Shown: positions 44,495-53,612, counted from the first letter of the stretch. The stretch is 64,000 nt of DNA from JBBSEX01 sp038239345 (GCA_038239345.1 JBBSEX010000012.1:1-64000); one strand, 5' to 3'. The notes: a model not told the origin generated them from the sequence alone. A program made the numbers and translations.

Positions 44495-47097
44495 AAGACG
44501 AAAAACTAGACCAGATTCTGGACGGCATTCGCGAGGAACGAATCGACGACTCGGTTGTATCTGAAGCCGCCGATCGCGTGTGGAAACGCATTGCCCCTAC
44601 ATCCGCGACGCGTGGCGCCGATCGCCTGGAAAACTGCGGCGGCTTTCAGTCGCTGTTCGACGATTTCCGCGCGAAGCGTCTCAGCGACGCGCGTTACTTA
44701 TTGGTGCAGGATCACATCCGCACCTGCGTTGCTTGCCGCCGGGCATTCGGCGCATCACCCGTTGTCGTCTCTATGGCACGCGCTTCGACGGCAAGCAAGC
44801 GACCGATTCTGCAGTGGGCAATTGCCGCGACGCTTGTGGTCGGAATCGGCATCGGGGCAACGGGTCTCTTTACCGGCGTCTATCCAACGGGCCGGTCGCG
44901 GGCAGTTGTCGAAACAGTGGATGGATCTCTTTACCGGGTGGGCGGAGAGGGCGGCGCGGTTCTATTAACCGCCGGGCGGGAGCTTACGCAGAGCGACGAA
45001 GTCCGGACCGCGAAAGGGTCCCATGCGATCGTCCGGCTTAGCGATGGCTCAGTTGTCGAAATGTCGGAGCGCGCCGATCTTTCCGTCTCCCGGGGCTGGG
45101 GCGGCACCACAATCCATCTGGAACGCGGCAAAATTATCGTGCAGGCGGCCAAGCAAGGCTCCGGTCATCTCTATGTCGCCACCAACGATTGCCTGGTATC
45201 GGTAAAGGGAACCATCTTCGCCGTGAATAGCGGGACCAAGGGCTCCCGCGTGTCTGTCGTTCAAGGCGAGGTGAAGGTCGATCAAGGCGAGAAGTCGAAT
45301 ACACTGCATCCTGGCGATCAGGTAACTACCAGCGCTAGCGTTACGTCCGTGCCAGTCAAGGATGAAGTAGCGTGGAGCCAGAACGCCGGCCAGTATTTGG
45401 CTTTGCTCGGTGAATTCGCCACTCTCGGCAAGCGTCTGGAGGCTATTCCGTCAACGGGCTTGCGCTACAAATCGGATCTAGCGCGATACTTGCCCGCGAA
45501 CACTATCGTTTATGCGGCAATACCCAACCTGGGCGTAACGCTAAGCCAGGCCAATGCGGTGTTTCAGCAGCGCATGCAGGAGAGCGCGATCCTGCGCGAC
45601 TGGTGGGCAAAACAGCAATCCACTAGTGGGCCGAAGTTGGATGATCTGATCAATCGCATTCGCACGTTCAGTGACTATTTGGGCTACGAAATCGTGTTGG
45701 GAGTTGCTGCCGATAGCCAAGGCAATTACGGTCATCCCGTCGTTTTGGCTCAAGTGACGAAGCCGGGTCTGCGGGACTTTATCACTGCGCAGCTGCAACA
45801 GAGCGGCGCGCCCGCACTCACCATTGTCGACAACCCGGCGAACATCCCCGCGGGTAATGGGGCGGTGATCTATCTGCGCAATAACCTGATGGCGTTAACC
45901 GTCGATAATGCCGCGCAGCTGCGGACGATTGCCGCCGCAGCCGACAATAGTGGCGGCACAAACTTCACTACGGCGCCCTTCTATGCACAGGTCGCGCAAT
46001 CGTATCAGTCTGGCGCCGGTTGGATATTTGCAGTCGACATGGAACAAATTCTCGCGCATTCCGTAAGTCAGAAAGAACAATTGAAAGCACTGCCTCCGGG
46101 ATTGAACGATGTCAAAGTTTTACTCTTCGAGCGTAAAGATGTTGCCGGCAAGACCGAAAATCGTGCGGCGCTCACGTTCTCTGAACAGCGTACCGGATTC
46201 GCTTCCTGGCTCGCCGCTCCCGGTCCAATGGGTGCACTCGATTTCGTCTCGCCCGATGCCAGCTTCGCCGCTTCGTTCGTCATCAAGAACCCTCGATCGT
46301 TACTTGATGAGTTGTTCACGTATCTGGAAAGCGTCAATCCCGGTTTCAAGCAGATGCTATCGGACACCGAATCGCAAGCGGGTGTCAGTATACTCGCCGA
46401 CGTCGCCGGCCCGCTTGGCGGCGAGTTCACCTTCGCCATCGATGGACCTCTGCTGCCAATGCCAAGTTGGAAGGTCGTGATGGAAGTTTATAGTCCCGAG
46501 CGCCTCGTCTGGACTGCCGAGACGCTGGTGGATCGCTTTAATCTAAAAGCGACCGCCGACAGCGGAAAGATGTTCCTCGATAAAACACAGGTGGGTTCCC
46601 AAACTTTTTTCACGCTGCGCAATGACAAGTACACGCAGATGCAGATTAACTTCACCTTCGTCGACAGCTACTTGATCGCCGCGCCTAGCCAGGCATTGCT
46701 GACTCGTGCCATACAGAATCGCCAGACCGGCTATATGCTGACTCGCTCCGATGCATTCCGCTCGCAGCTTCCGAGTGACGGAAATCTTAACTTCTCGGCG
46801 CTGCTGTATCACAACCTGGGCATCGCGGTGGCTCCGCTTGCGCAACAACTCAAAGCGACGGGCATGCTGACTCCCGCGCAGCAGCAAGCCATCGCGGGAC
46901 TGACAAGCGATAGCGCCCCAGGCTTGATTTACGCTTATGGGGGAGCGGATCGCATCATCGTCGCCAGCACTGGAACCTTCCTGGGACTGAACCTGAGCAC
47001 TTTTATCGGTATTAGCCAAGGCCACGGGTTTGTTCTGCCGCCGGCAATGGGCGGCTTGCTCGAATCCATGAGAGGGCGTCACACAAGCACACAATGA
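44491..47097 (+). CDS. Zinc-anti-sigma / FecR / DUF3352-like fusion protein
   Basis: 868 residues, apparently several modules in one chain. Residues 49-82 hold a zinc-binding anti-sigma pattern C-x25-H-x3-C-x2-C (Cys 49, His 75, Cys 79, Cys 82). A membrane helix follows at about 107-129. Residues about 138-285 are a FecR domain (VVETVDGSLYRVGG, LSDGSVVEMSERADL, VVQGEVKVDQGE). From about 310 on is a large external region resembling DUF3352 (ARYLPANTIVYAAIPNLG; later LLTRAIQNRQTGYMLTRSD). It overlaps the sigma gene and the next ABC gene by four bases each. Likely a membrane anti-sigma whose external part senses an envelope signal. Confidence 0.8.
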   Translation: MKDEKLDQILDGIREERIDDSVVSEAADRVWKRIAPTSATRGADRLENCGGFQSLFDDFRAKRLSDARYLLVQDHIRTCVACRRAFGASPVVVSMARASTASKRPILQWAIAATLVVGIGIGATGLFTGVYPTGRSRAVVETVDGSLYRVGGEGGAVLLTAGRELTQSDEVRTAKGSHAIVRLSDGSVVEMSERADLSVSRGWGGTTIHLERGKIIVQAAKQGSGHLYVATNDCLVSVKGTIFAVNSGTKGSRVSVVQGEVKVDQGEKSNTLHPGDQVTTSASVTSVPVKDEVAWSQNAGQYLALLGEFATLGKRLEAIPSTGLRYKSDLARYLPANTIVYAAIPNLGVTLSQANAVFQQRMQESAILRDWWAKQQSTSGPKLDDLINRIRTFSDYLGYEIVLGVAADSQGNYGHPVVLAQVTKPGLRDFITAQLQQSGAPALTIVDNPANIPAGNGAVIYLRNNLMALTVDNAAQLRTIAAAADNSGGTNFTTAPFYAQVAQSYQSGAGWIFAVDMEQILAHSVSQKEQLKALPPGLNDVKVLLFERKDVAGKTENRAALTFSEQRTGFASWLAAPGPMGALDFVSPDASFAASFVIKNPRSLLDELFTYLESVNPGFKQMLSDTESQAGVSILADVAGPLGGEFTFAIDGPLLPMPSWKVVMEVYSPERLVWTAETLVDRFNLKATADSGKMFLDKTQVGSQTFFTLRNDKYTQMQINFTFVDSYLIAAPSQALLTRAIQNRQTGYMLTRSDAFRSQLPSDGNLNFSALLYHNLGIAVAPLAQQLKATGMLTPAQQQAIAGLTSDSAPGLIYAYGGADRIIVASTGTFLGLNLSTFIGISQGHGFVLPPAMGGLLESMRGRHTSTQ

Positions 47098-48029
47098 ACA
47101 CTTCGGTAATTGAATTACAAGGATTGGGAGTCCGGTTTGGGTCGAGGGAAATTCTCCACGGCCTGACCGGCTCTCTGTCCGGCCGGACCATCGGGCTTTT
47201 GGGCCCAAATGGCGCCGGCAAGTCCACCCTCATCAATACCCTCTTGGGTTTCTATAAGCCTTCCGCTGGTTCCGCCCGCGTCCTCGGTTACGACATTAAA
47301 ACCCACCTGGGAGACATCCGGGCAAGAATCGGATACATGCCCGAGAACGATGCCTTTGTCGCGAACATGACAGCGGTGACATTCATCCGGTTGATGGCTG
47401 AGCTCTCTGGTCTGCCTTCCAGCGCGGCGTTGGAGCGTGCCCATGAAGCGCTCTTCTACGTCGGACTGGGTGAGGCGCGGTATCGCAAACTGGGAACCTA
47501 TTCGCTGGGTATGAAGCAACTGGCGAAACTGGCGCAAGCGATCGTGCACGGTCCTAAGCTGCTTATCCTGGACGAGCCCACCAACGGCCTGGATCCTCCC
47601 GCCCGCGCGCGGATGATTCGTCTGGTAAAAGAAATGAAAGATTCAGGCGACATGCACATCGTCCTCTGTTCGCATCTGTTGCGCGACGTGGAAGAAACCT
47701 GCGAGGAAGTGCTCATTTTGAAGCAAGGGCACATCGTGCACTATTCGAATCTAGAAGCGGAACGCAGCGCCAATATGCGTTTTCTGGAACTGGAAACGCG
47801 CGGCGGCAATGGCGATTTCACCGAAGCCGTAGTAGGGCTCGGCTGCGAATGCGCCGTAACGCCGGACCATCGGATGAAAATGGTCTTGTCTCCAGGCGTG
47901 GAAATTCGCGATATCTATCGACTTGCAGCGGAGCGCCACGTTCAAATCCGGCGGCTGAACTATCGCCGCGACACCCTGGAAGATATTTTCCTGAAAGCCA
48001 TGGAGAACCACACGAATGGCCGTATATAA
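47094..48029 (+). CDS. ABC transporter ATPase (first pair)
   Basis: 311 residues. Walker A GPNGAGKS (37-44), a Q-loop region, signature YSLGMKQLAKLAQA (an SLGMK variant of LSGGQ), and Walker B LLILDEPTNGLDPPAR. It resembles the CcmA/NatA-like ATPases of ABC-2 type exporters. About 70 C-terminal residues follow the core. It overlaps the fusion protein by four bases and the next permease by 14, so the ATPase and permease are made together. Confidence 0.93.
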   Translation: MNTSVIELQGLGVRFGSREILHGLTGSLSGRTIGLLGPNGAGKSTLINTLLGFYKPSAGSARVLGYDIKTHLGDIRARIGYMPENDAFVANMTAVTFIRLMAELSGLPSSAALERAHEALFYVGLGEARYRKLGTYSLGMKQLAKLAQAIVHGPKLLILDEPTNGLDPPARARMIRLVKEMKDSGDMHIVLCSHLLRDVEETCEEVLILKQGHIVHYSNLEAERSANMRFLELETRGGNGDFTEAVVGLGCECAVTPDHRMKMVLSPGVEIRDIYRLAAERHVQIRRLNYRRDTLEDIFLKAMENHTNGRI

Positions 48030-48876
48030 ACGCACGTATCGGGGCTATAGCGGCAGTCTCACGCCGGCCTGGTCGCGATTCCTAGTGGTCTATCGCGTTT
48101 CCTCGTTAGGCCTGTTTCGATCGAAATTCCTGGCTGCGTTTTTGATGGCCTGCTTCTTCTGCCCGATCATCGCGGCGGTGGGTATTTATGTCGCCAACAA
48201 CGCCACTTTCTTGGCAAGTGTTCGCATCAAGCCAAATACGATATTAAGCATCAACGGCCCGTTCTTCTCGCTCTTCCTGCAAATCCAAGCTTCGTTCGCG
48301 ATCATCCTAACCGCGCTCGTTGGACCCGGCCTGGTATCGCCCGACCTCGGCAATAACGCGCTGCCGCTCTACTTCTGCCGCCCGTTTTCGCGGACAGAAT
48401 ATGTGGTCGGCAAGATGTCGGTATTGGCCGTAGTCCTTTCCTGGATCACACTTCTTCCGGCGCTGGTGCTCTTCGCAATACAAACCAGTGTCGCGGGTGG
48501 AAAATGGTTCGCCGATAACTATTGGATCGCCGGCGCAATCGTCCTGGCATCGGCAGTACTCATTCTTACCTTGACGCTGCTATCGCTCGCCTTATCGGCC
48601 TGGGTTAAGTGGAAGGTCGTCGCCGGTGCGCTTGTGCTCGCCGTCATTTTCGGCGGCGCCGGGTTCGGACACGCAGTCGACGCCGTGATGCGCACTGAGA
48701 AAGGCGCTTTCCTCGATCTGATCCGAATGGTAGTTACGATCTTCCGGCAACTATTCGGCGATGAGAGCGAAAGCGGAATCACGAATTCACAAGCGTGGAT
48801 GGGTTTGTTTGCGGCGTGGAGTCTCTGCTTGTTCCTGCTCACCAAAAAACTTCGGGCCTATGAGGTGGTGAAGTGA
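48016..48876 (+). CDS. ABC-2-type permease (first pair)
   Basis: 286 residues with six probable membrane helices, for example FLAAFLMACFFCPIIAAVGIYV, ASFAIILTALVGPGLVSPDL, VLAVVLSWITLLPALVLF, and two near the C-terminus. The motif SPDLGNNALPLYFCRPFSRTEYVVGK in the loop after helix 3 is typical of ABC-2 permeases that partner CcmA-type ATPases. Overlaps the first ATPase gene by 14 bases and the second by four. Substrate not predictable. Confidence 0.85.
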   Translation: MAVYKRTYRGYSGSLTPAWSRFLVVYRVSSLGLFRSKFLAAFLMACFFCPIIAAVGIYVANNATFLASVRIKPNTILSINGPFFSLFLQIQASFAIILTALVGPGLVSPDLGNNALPLYFCRPFSRTEYVVGKMSVLAVVLSWITLLPALVLFAIQTSVAGGKWFADNYWIAGAIVLASAVLILTLTLLSLALSAWVKWKVVAGALVLAVIFGGAGFGHAVDAVMRTEKGAFLDLIRMVVTIFRQLFGDESESGITNSQAWMGLFAAWSLCLFLLTKKLRAYEVVK

Positions 48877-49808
48877 ACGAGATCGTTTTCGACAACGTCT
48901 CGAAGTTTTATGGCGAGGTGCTCGGTGTCAACCGCATTCATCTCACCATCCCGCCAGGAATCACGAGCCTGGTGGGACCAAACGGGTCCGGCAAGACGAC
49001 GCTGATGAACCTGATGACGGGCCTGATTCGCCCTACCCGAGGGTCAATTCGAATTCTCGGCTTGACCACCGATCAGCCCGAACAGCTTTTTCGCAAACTC
49101 GGCTACAGCACGCAATTTGATTCATTTCCCAAGGGCCTTACGGGTTATCAATTCATCTATTCCTATTTGAAGCTGTATGGGTATGACCATCGCAAGGCTG
49201 ACGAATTAACCGCCCAGGCGATTGAACGGGTCAACCTGGGCGAGGCAGCCCATCGTAAAGTTGCGGGTTATAGCAAAGGAATGCGCCAGCGGATTCGTCT
49301 GGCTCAGTCTATTTGTCACGACCCGGTGGTTCTTGTGCTCGATGAGCCTTTGAACGGTTTGGATCCGCTAGTTCGCGCCGAAACGATCGCTCTGTTTCGA
49401 TCGTTCGCCGAACAAGGCCGGCACGTAATCATTTCAAGCCACATTCTGCATGAGGTCGACATGATTTCCGATCAGGTGATTCTGCTCAGCAGCGGATACG
49501 TCGTTGCGGAAGGCAAGATTGAAGGCGTACGCAATGAGATTCAGGAACATCCCATGCAGATCCTGATTCGTTGCGATAATCCAGGCGCTTTGGCGTCGCG
49601 AATCTTCCAGTATGATTATGTCGTCGAGGCCCGGATTCACGGCGATCGCCGCGGCTTGTTGGTAAAGACACGCGATGCCGACCGGTTCTATCTTTTGCTG
49701 AATGATATCGCGCTGAGTGGCGTGGAAATCGAAACCGTATCGCCGGCCGACGACGATGTGAACTCCGTTTATGAATATCTAATCGGCGCCGAAGAGGTCA
49801 ATCGATGA
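48873..49808 (+). CDS. ABC transporter ATPase (second pair)
   Basis: 311 residues starting with GTG that overlaps the permease stop (GTGA). Walker A GPNGSGKT (35-42), signature YSKGMRQRIRLAQS, Walker B VLVLDEPLNGLDPLVR, then an H-loop SSHILHEVDM. Its length equals that of the first ATPase, but sequence identity is limited, so this is a separate member rather than a recent duplicate. Confidence 0.93.
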   Translation: MNEIVFDNVSKFYGEVLGVNRIHLTIPPGITSLVGPNGSGKTTLMNLMTGLIRPTRGSIRILGLTTDQPEQLFRKLGYSTQFDSFPKGLTGYQFIYSYLKLYGYDHRKADELTAQAIERVNLGEAAHRKVAGYSKGMRQRIRLAQSICHDPVVLVLDEPLNGLDPLVRAETIALFRSFAEQGRHVIISSHILHEVDMISDQVILLSSGYVVAEGKIEGVRNEIQEHPMQILIRCDNPGALASRIFQYDYVVEARIHGDRRGLLVKTRDADRFYLLLNDIALSGVEIETVSPADDDVNSVYEYLIGAEEVNR

Positions 49809-50875
49809 TGAGTCTTTGGTGGAGTCAGATACTCGCCATCGTGCGGCTGGAACTCAAGAAGACGTTTTTCGCTCGCCGGGGATTATGGATTTACCTGTTG
49901 GCTGCCGCGCCGATTTTTATGTTCGCCGGCCATTCTATTACCGCCACCCGCGACCAGGCGCGCCGGCATAATTCTTTAGAGGGCAAGAAGGCTATAACCC
50001 GCGAACAATTTACCGCCGTGCATTCGGGGATGAAGAAAGAACAGGTCGTCGCATTGCTGGGCGAGCCGTTTTCTCGGCGCTCCCGCGAGCGCCGTCACGA
50101 CACAGTGGAAGACTATCGATACACTGACGGGACCACTGAATTCGGAGTAAGGATGATTGACGGCGAGGTGACAGGGACCTCGACCCAGGGTGGTTGCAAC
50201 ATCGGCGAAGACAGCGTGATCTTCGCGGGAATCTTTGAGTTCTTCTACCTCCGGCTAGCGATTTTCTTCGGCTGTCTGGGGATCTTCATGAACTTGTTCC
50301 GGGGGGAGATGCTGGACAAGAGCCTACATTTTTATTTGCTGGCGCCGATACGGCGAGAGGTTTTGCTGGCGGGAAAGTATGTCGCGGGTCTTGTTGCCGC
50401 CATCGTGATCTTCACCACCAGCGCGGCGCTGCAGATGCTCTCCATGGCCTGGCACTGGGATTCGGCTGGTCTGCGGGAATACTTGACGCATGGCCATGGC
50501 TACGCGCACGCGCTGGCTTATCTGGGAGTAACCGCGCTGGCCTGTGTTGGATATGGGAGTGTCTTCCTGGCAGCCGGATTGTTGATGAGAAATCCGATTA
50601 TTCCCGCAGCCGCCATTCTGGTGTGGGAAGCGATGAATCCGTTTCTGCCCCAGTTGTTGAAAAAGTTCAGTGTAATTTATTATCTGAAGTCGCTATGCCC
50701 CGTTGACGTACCAGTGGACCCCGATGTTCCGCCTACGCTGGCGTTACTGATCTCTAACGCCGACCCGATAGCCGCGCCATTGGCAATCTTGGGCGTGCTG
50801 GCAGTGGCGGCGGGAATTCTTGTGTTTGCCAGTTTCCGGGTGCGGCGGCTGGAGATCAACTACAGCACGGAATAG
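49805..50875 (+). CDS. ABC permease with inserted BamE/SmpA-like domain
   Basis: 356 residues. Helix 1 (about 27-43) is followed by an external loop of about 95 residues, and then at least five more helices (from about 140). Residues 66-130 of the loop read REQFTAVHSGMKKEQVVALL, GEPFSRRSRER, VEDYRYTDG and VRMIDGEVTG. This is the pattern of BamE/SmpA-type lipoprotein domains (KEQVVALLGEP plus a strand pair). ABC-2 permeases normally lack such a domain. The permease core includes YLLAPIRREVLLAGKYVAGL. Last gene of the sigma/ABC operon; its stop is three bases from the convergent acyltransferase stop. Confidence 0.8.
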   Translation: MMSLWWSQILAIVRLELKKTFFARRGLWIYLLAAAPIFMFAGHSITATRDQARRHNSLEGKKAITREQFTAVHSGMKKEQVVALLGEPFSRRSRERRHDTVEDYRYTDGTTEFGVRMIDGEVTGTSTQGGCNIGEDSVIFAGIFEFFYLRLAIFFGCLGIFMNLFRGEMLDKSLHFYLLAPIRREVLLAGKYVAGLVAAIVIFTTSAALQMLSMAWHWDSAGLREYLTHGHGYAHALAYLGVTALACVGYGSVFLAAGLLMRNPIIPAAAILVWEAMNPFLPQLLKKFSVIYYLKSLCPVDVPVDPDVPPTLALLISNADPIAAPLAILGVLAVAAGILVFASFRVRRLEINYSTE

Positions 50876-50878
50876 CTA

Positions 50879-52717
50879 TTATCGACAGGCGAGCGAACTC
50901 TTCTCGGCCTGATAAGCCAGAAACGCTTCGGCGGGAACCTTCCCGAGATATCGATCCAGCAGCCGCCGATCGGTCTTGATCAAATCGACGAGAATCAATC
51001 CGTCCAATACATTTGAAAAGGCGCGGTCGACGTTGAATTCCAAAATCTGGCCGCCGAGATTGAGATACTGCCGCAGAAGGATCGGGATCCCTTTGCGATC
51101 GGGTTCTACATCGGCGATCAATTCAGACAACTCGCTGGCATCGTCGACAAATGAACCTAGCAATCTGAGATCCGACCCGCGAAGAGGGCGTTCCCGGAAT
51201 GCTTTGCGAGGCTTTACCGAGGCGGCCAACCCCTCATCGTCGCGATGCGATCGTAAGAACGAAACCATCAACTCCTGGGAAGCCCGGCCATAATCGCTGG
51301 AAATACTGACCGGCCCAAAAAGCTTTCGATATCGCGGATGTTTTCCAACATAGGCGCCAATGCCTTTCCAAAGGAGCAGCAGCGGAGAATAGCTCTTTTG
51401 ATAATCGGGTGCGACGAAGGATCGGCCGAGTTCCAGCGCCGGCGTGATCCGGTCCATAAAGTCGTCATCAAAACGAAAAAGCGTGCTGGTATAAAGTCCA
51501 CTCTGCCCAAAGCGTGAGACGATCTCATCGGTCCCCGCCAGGCGATACGCGCCGGCGATCCGCCCAGCCTTGGCGTCCCAGATAAACATGTGCCTGTAAT
51601 GCTTATCGAACCGGTCTATATCGACAGCCTTTCCCGTTCCTTCGCCAACTGCGCGAAATGTAATTTCACGCAGACGTCCGATTTCACGAAGCAGATCGGG
51701 AATTTCTTCGGCGGTCGCGATATAGACCGAGTAATCACCGCTAGACACAAGCTTCTGGCTGGCGGGAAGTTGGTTGATTTCAGATTGCAAAACTTGGCTG
51801 CGAGTGGGCGCGGCGATTTTGGCTTTTGCGAGTGGCAAACTGAAGTGCGGTTTCGCGTTTGCGCGGCGGGTCTGCAATAGATAGGTTCTGCGGCGTAAGT
51901 ACTCAATGGCGGCCTCGTCGTCCGGCAACCGTGCCAGGCGCTCCGCCGATACCGGCGCCCCAACCGTCAAGCTGATCGTCTTATGCCGCTTGTTCATCAA
52001 CTCCCGCGGCAACAACGCCGTTCTAAGACGCGGATGGATCAGTCCGGCCACTTGAAATCCGCTACCGTTGCGGCCGGGAAAGAAAACAGGAACCGTGGTA
52101 GCTTTCGTTATTCGAATCAGCCGGGAAACTGTCACGCTCCAGGCGGGGTCATCCACCTTCAGATTTGGTAAGCGTAGAGCCGATACTTCTCCGGCTGGAA
52201 ACACCACCAGCAGTCCACCCTTTTTTAGCCACAAGATGCTTTCGCGAAGCGGGGCGGAATTGAACTTCGAAGCTTCCCGCCCACCAAAGGGGTTAATGGA
52301 AATTACATAAGGACGAAGTTCGGGCAGATCGCCGAGCAGCGAATTCGCCAGGAATTTTACATCTTTGCGAACCGAAAGCATCAGCTTGCCGAGGATGGCG
52401 CCCTCAATCATGCCGAACGGATGATTAGCGGATACGACGACTGGACCCGTACGGGGGATCAATCTAAGATCGTCCGCCGAACACTGGCAATCGACCTCAA
52501 GAACATCCAGGAGCTTCCCGCAAAATTCATCAGGATGGACGCTACTCAACCCCGCGTCGACGCGCGCCCGGTCCAGTTGATCCACTTGAAGAAGTTTTTC
52601 CAGAGCTGCTTCCACCATGGAGAATGGCGTCTTGGCGATGAAATTCTGCATCGCCGCAAACATTGTGCCCGCTTTCTGTAATGAACCAGTAACAGGGGTA
52701 TGCGGCGAGTTAGCCAT
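50879..52717 (-). CDS. Two-domain acyltransferase (PlsC-like plus GNAT-type; OlsF-like)
   Basis: 612 residues. The N-terminal half is a lysophospholipid-acyltransferase fold with ANHPFGMIEG (His followed after five residues by Glu, where related proteins mostly have Asp) and VVFPAGEVSALRLP. The C-terminal half (from about 325) is an N-acyltransferase of the ornithine-lipid kind: YIATAEEIPDLLREIGRLRE, ITFRAVGEGTGK and ELGRSFVAPDYQKSY. The same two activities are fused in the bifunctional ornithine-lipid synthase OlsF, so this enzyme may make ornithine or another aminoacyl lipid. Domain identities are good; the product is an inference. Confidence 0.8.
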   Translation of the reverse strand: MANSPHTPVTGSLQKAGTMFAAMQNFIAKTPFSMVEAALEKLLQVDQLDRARVDAGLSSVHPDEFCGKLLDVLEVDCQCSADDLRLIPRTGPVVVSANHPFGMIEGAILGKLMLSVRKDVKFLANSLLGDLPELRPYVISINPFGGREASKFNSAPLRESILWLKKGGLLVVFPAGEVSALRLPNLKVDDPAWSVTVSRLIRITKATTVPVFFPGRNGSGFQVAGLIHPRLRTALLPRELMNKRHKTISLTVGAPVSAERLARLPDDEAAIEYLRRRTYLLQTRRANAKPHFSLPLAKAKIAAPTRSQVLQSEINQLPASQKLVSSGDYSVYIATAEEIPDLLREIGRLREITFRAVGEGTGKAVDIDRFDKHYRHMFIWDAKAGRIAGAYRLAGTDEIVSRFGQSGLYTSTLFRFDDDFMDRITPALELGRSFVAPDYQKSYSPLLLLWKGIGAYVGKHPRYRKLFGPVSISSDYGRASQELMVSFLRSHRDDEGLAASVKPRKAFRERPLRGSDLRLLGSFVDDASELSELIADVEPDRKGIPILLRQYLNLGGQILEFNVDRAFSNVLDGLILVDLIKTDRRLLDRYLGKVPAEAFLAYQAEKSSLACR

Positions 52718-52808
52718 AGGTGATGAGAGGTCACCCCTACGCTAGCCAATAAGATTTACAAACGGATGGCAACTCAGTGACGATGTGGTGTGAAGGGGTG
52801 AGTTGAAA

Positions 52809-53109
52809 TCACGGCCCCAATAGATTTTCAACATCGCGTCGCCCCTGAACAACCCGTAAAGACTAGTACGTCGTCTTCGTCCACGCGGTAACTAATGATG
52901 TATTCACCTACTGGGAAGCTTCTTGTTCCCGGTCCGAATTCCTCGCTTCGAGCACGGCCCAAGTACGGGTGGTTGGAGAGCAACAGGAGCCTATGGACGA
53001 TTGAATCCACCACCCGGTTGGCAACGTCAATACTGCCGCTCGCCTTCGCCACGTAGAACCAGATTTCGTCTAGATCGTCGGCAGCGCGGGATGCCAGACG
53101 ATGCGCCAT
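52809..53109 (-). pseudogene. parE: ParE-family toxin with frameshifted C-terminus
   Basis: The open frame from ATG 53109 encodes 93 residues ending ...DDVLVFTGCSGATRC at 52828. The first 82 residues are a good RelE/ParE toxin (LASRAADDLDEIWFYVA, RSEEFGPGTRSFPVGEYI). Deleting one T in the TTT run (minus-strand bases 52860-52858) restores VLRVVQGRRDVENLLGP and a stop at 52809, which is the usual ParE C-terminus. Thus one inserted base has replaced the active tail. The toxin is probably inactive. Confidence 0.75.
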
Positions 53110-53110
53110 T

Positions 53111-53389
53111 AGAACGAATCTTTTGCTCGCTTACTAGGCGCGCCAGTCCGCGACGCTTTACATCCTCCGCGAGACTCCGCATGGATTGCTAGGTAATTCG
53201 AAGGCCCTGTCCCCCCGTAAGCGAAAGAGTAGCGTCGTCCAGGATCGCCAGGAATTCAGCGCGCTTACGTTCGCGGTCTTCCCAGAGTGCAAGCGCTTCC
53301 CGCACTGCGTCTTCTTCCAGACGAAACCGGCCATTTTCGATAGCTTGCCGGATGAATGCTCGCTGATCGCTAGTCAGGGTTACTTCCAT
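53111..53389 (-). pseudogene. parD: ParD-type antitoxin interrupted by an amber codon
   Basis: From ATG 53389 the frame reads MEVTLTSDQRAFIRQAIENG, a ribbon-helix-helix ParD-like domain, and stops after 66 residues at TAG (53191-53189). The frame continues beyond with QSMRSLAEDVKRRGLARLVS, the toxin-binding tail usual in this family. One C-to-T change (CAG to TAG) explains the truncation. It is upstream of the toxin gene in the normal order, and the two genes adjoin. Both members of the pair are damaged. Confidence 0.75.
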
Positions 53390-53520
53390 GATTTTGAGAG
53401 TAGGATCAAGATCTGTTGATGTCAAGCCACCGTAAGAAAGGGCGGCGATTCCCTGGCGGCGACGGGATTAACCTACATAAACAACGCGTGACAATTCAGT
53501 AAGCAAACGAATCCTACTAA

Positions 53521-53549
53521 TTGCACCAGCGATCATCGTGCGGTATCGT
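53521..53549 (+). promoter_or_regulatory. Promoter of the pyrophosphatase gene
   Basis: TTGCAC (53521-53526), a 17-nt spacer and TATCGT (53544-53549), upstream of the ATG at 53613. An imperfect hairpin (about 53555-53583) lies in the leader. GGAGG at 53599-53603 is the ribosome site. Confidence 0.45.
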
Positions 53550-53612
53550 GACATGAGGCTCAGCCCCTATCAGGGCTTGGCTCAATTGACTCATTCTGGA
53601 GGCACTTACTGA

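Noticed and set aside
46543..47208. 221-codon minus-strand frame spanning two operon genes
   Set aside because: Covers the end of the FecR fusion and start of the ABC gene, both certain on the plus strand.
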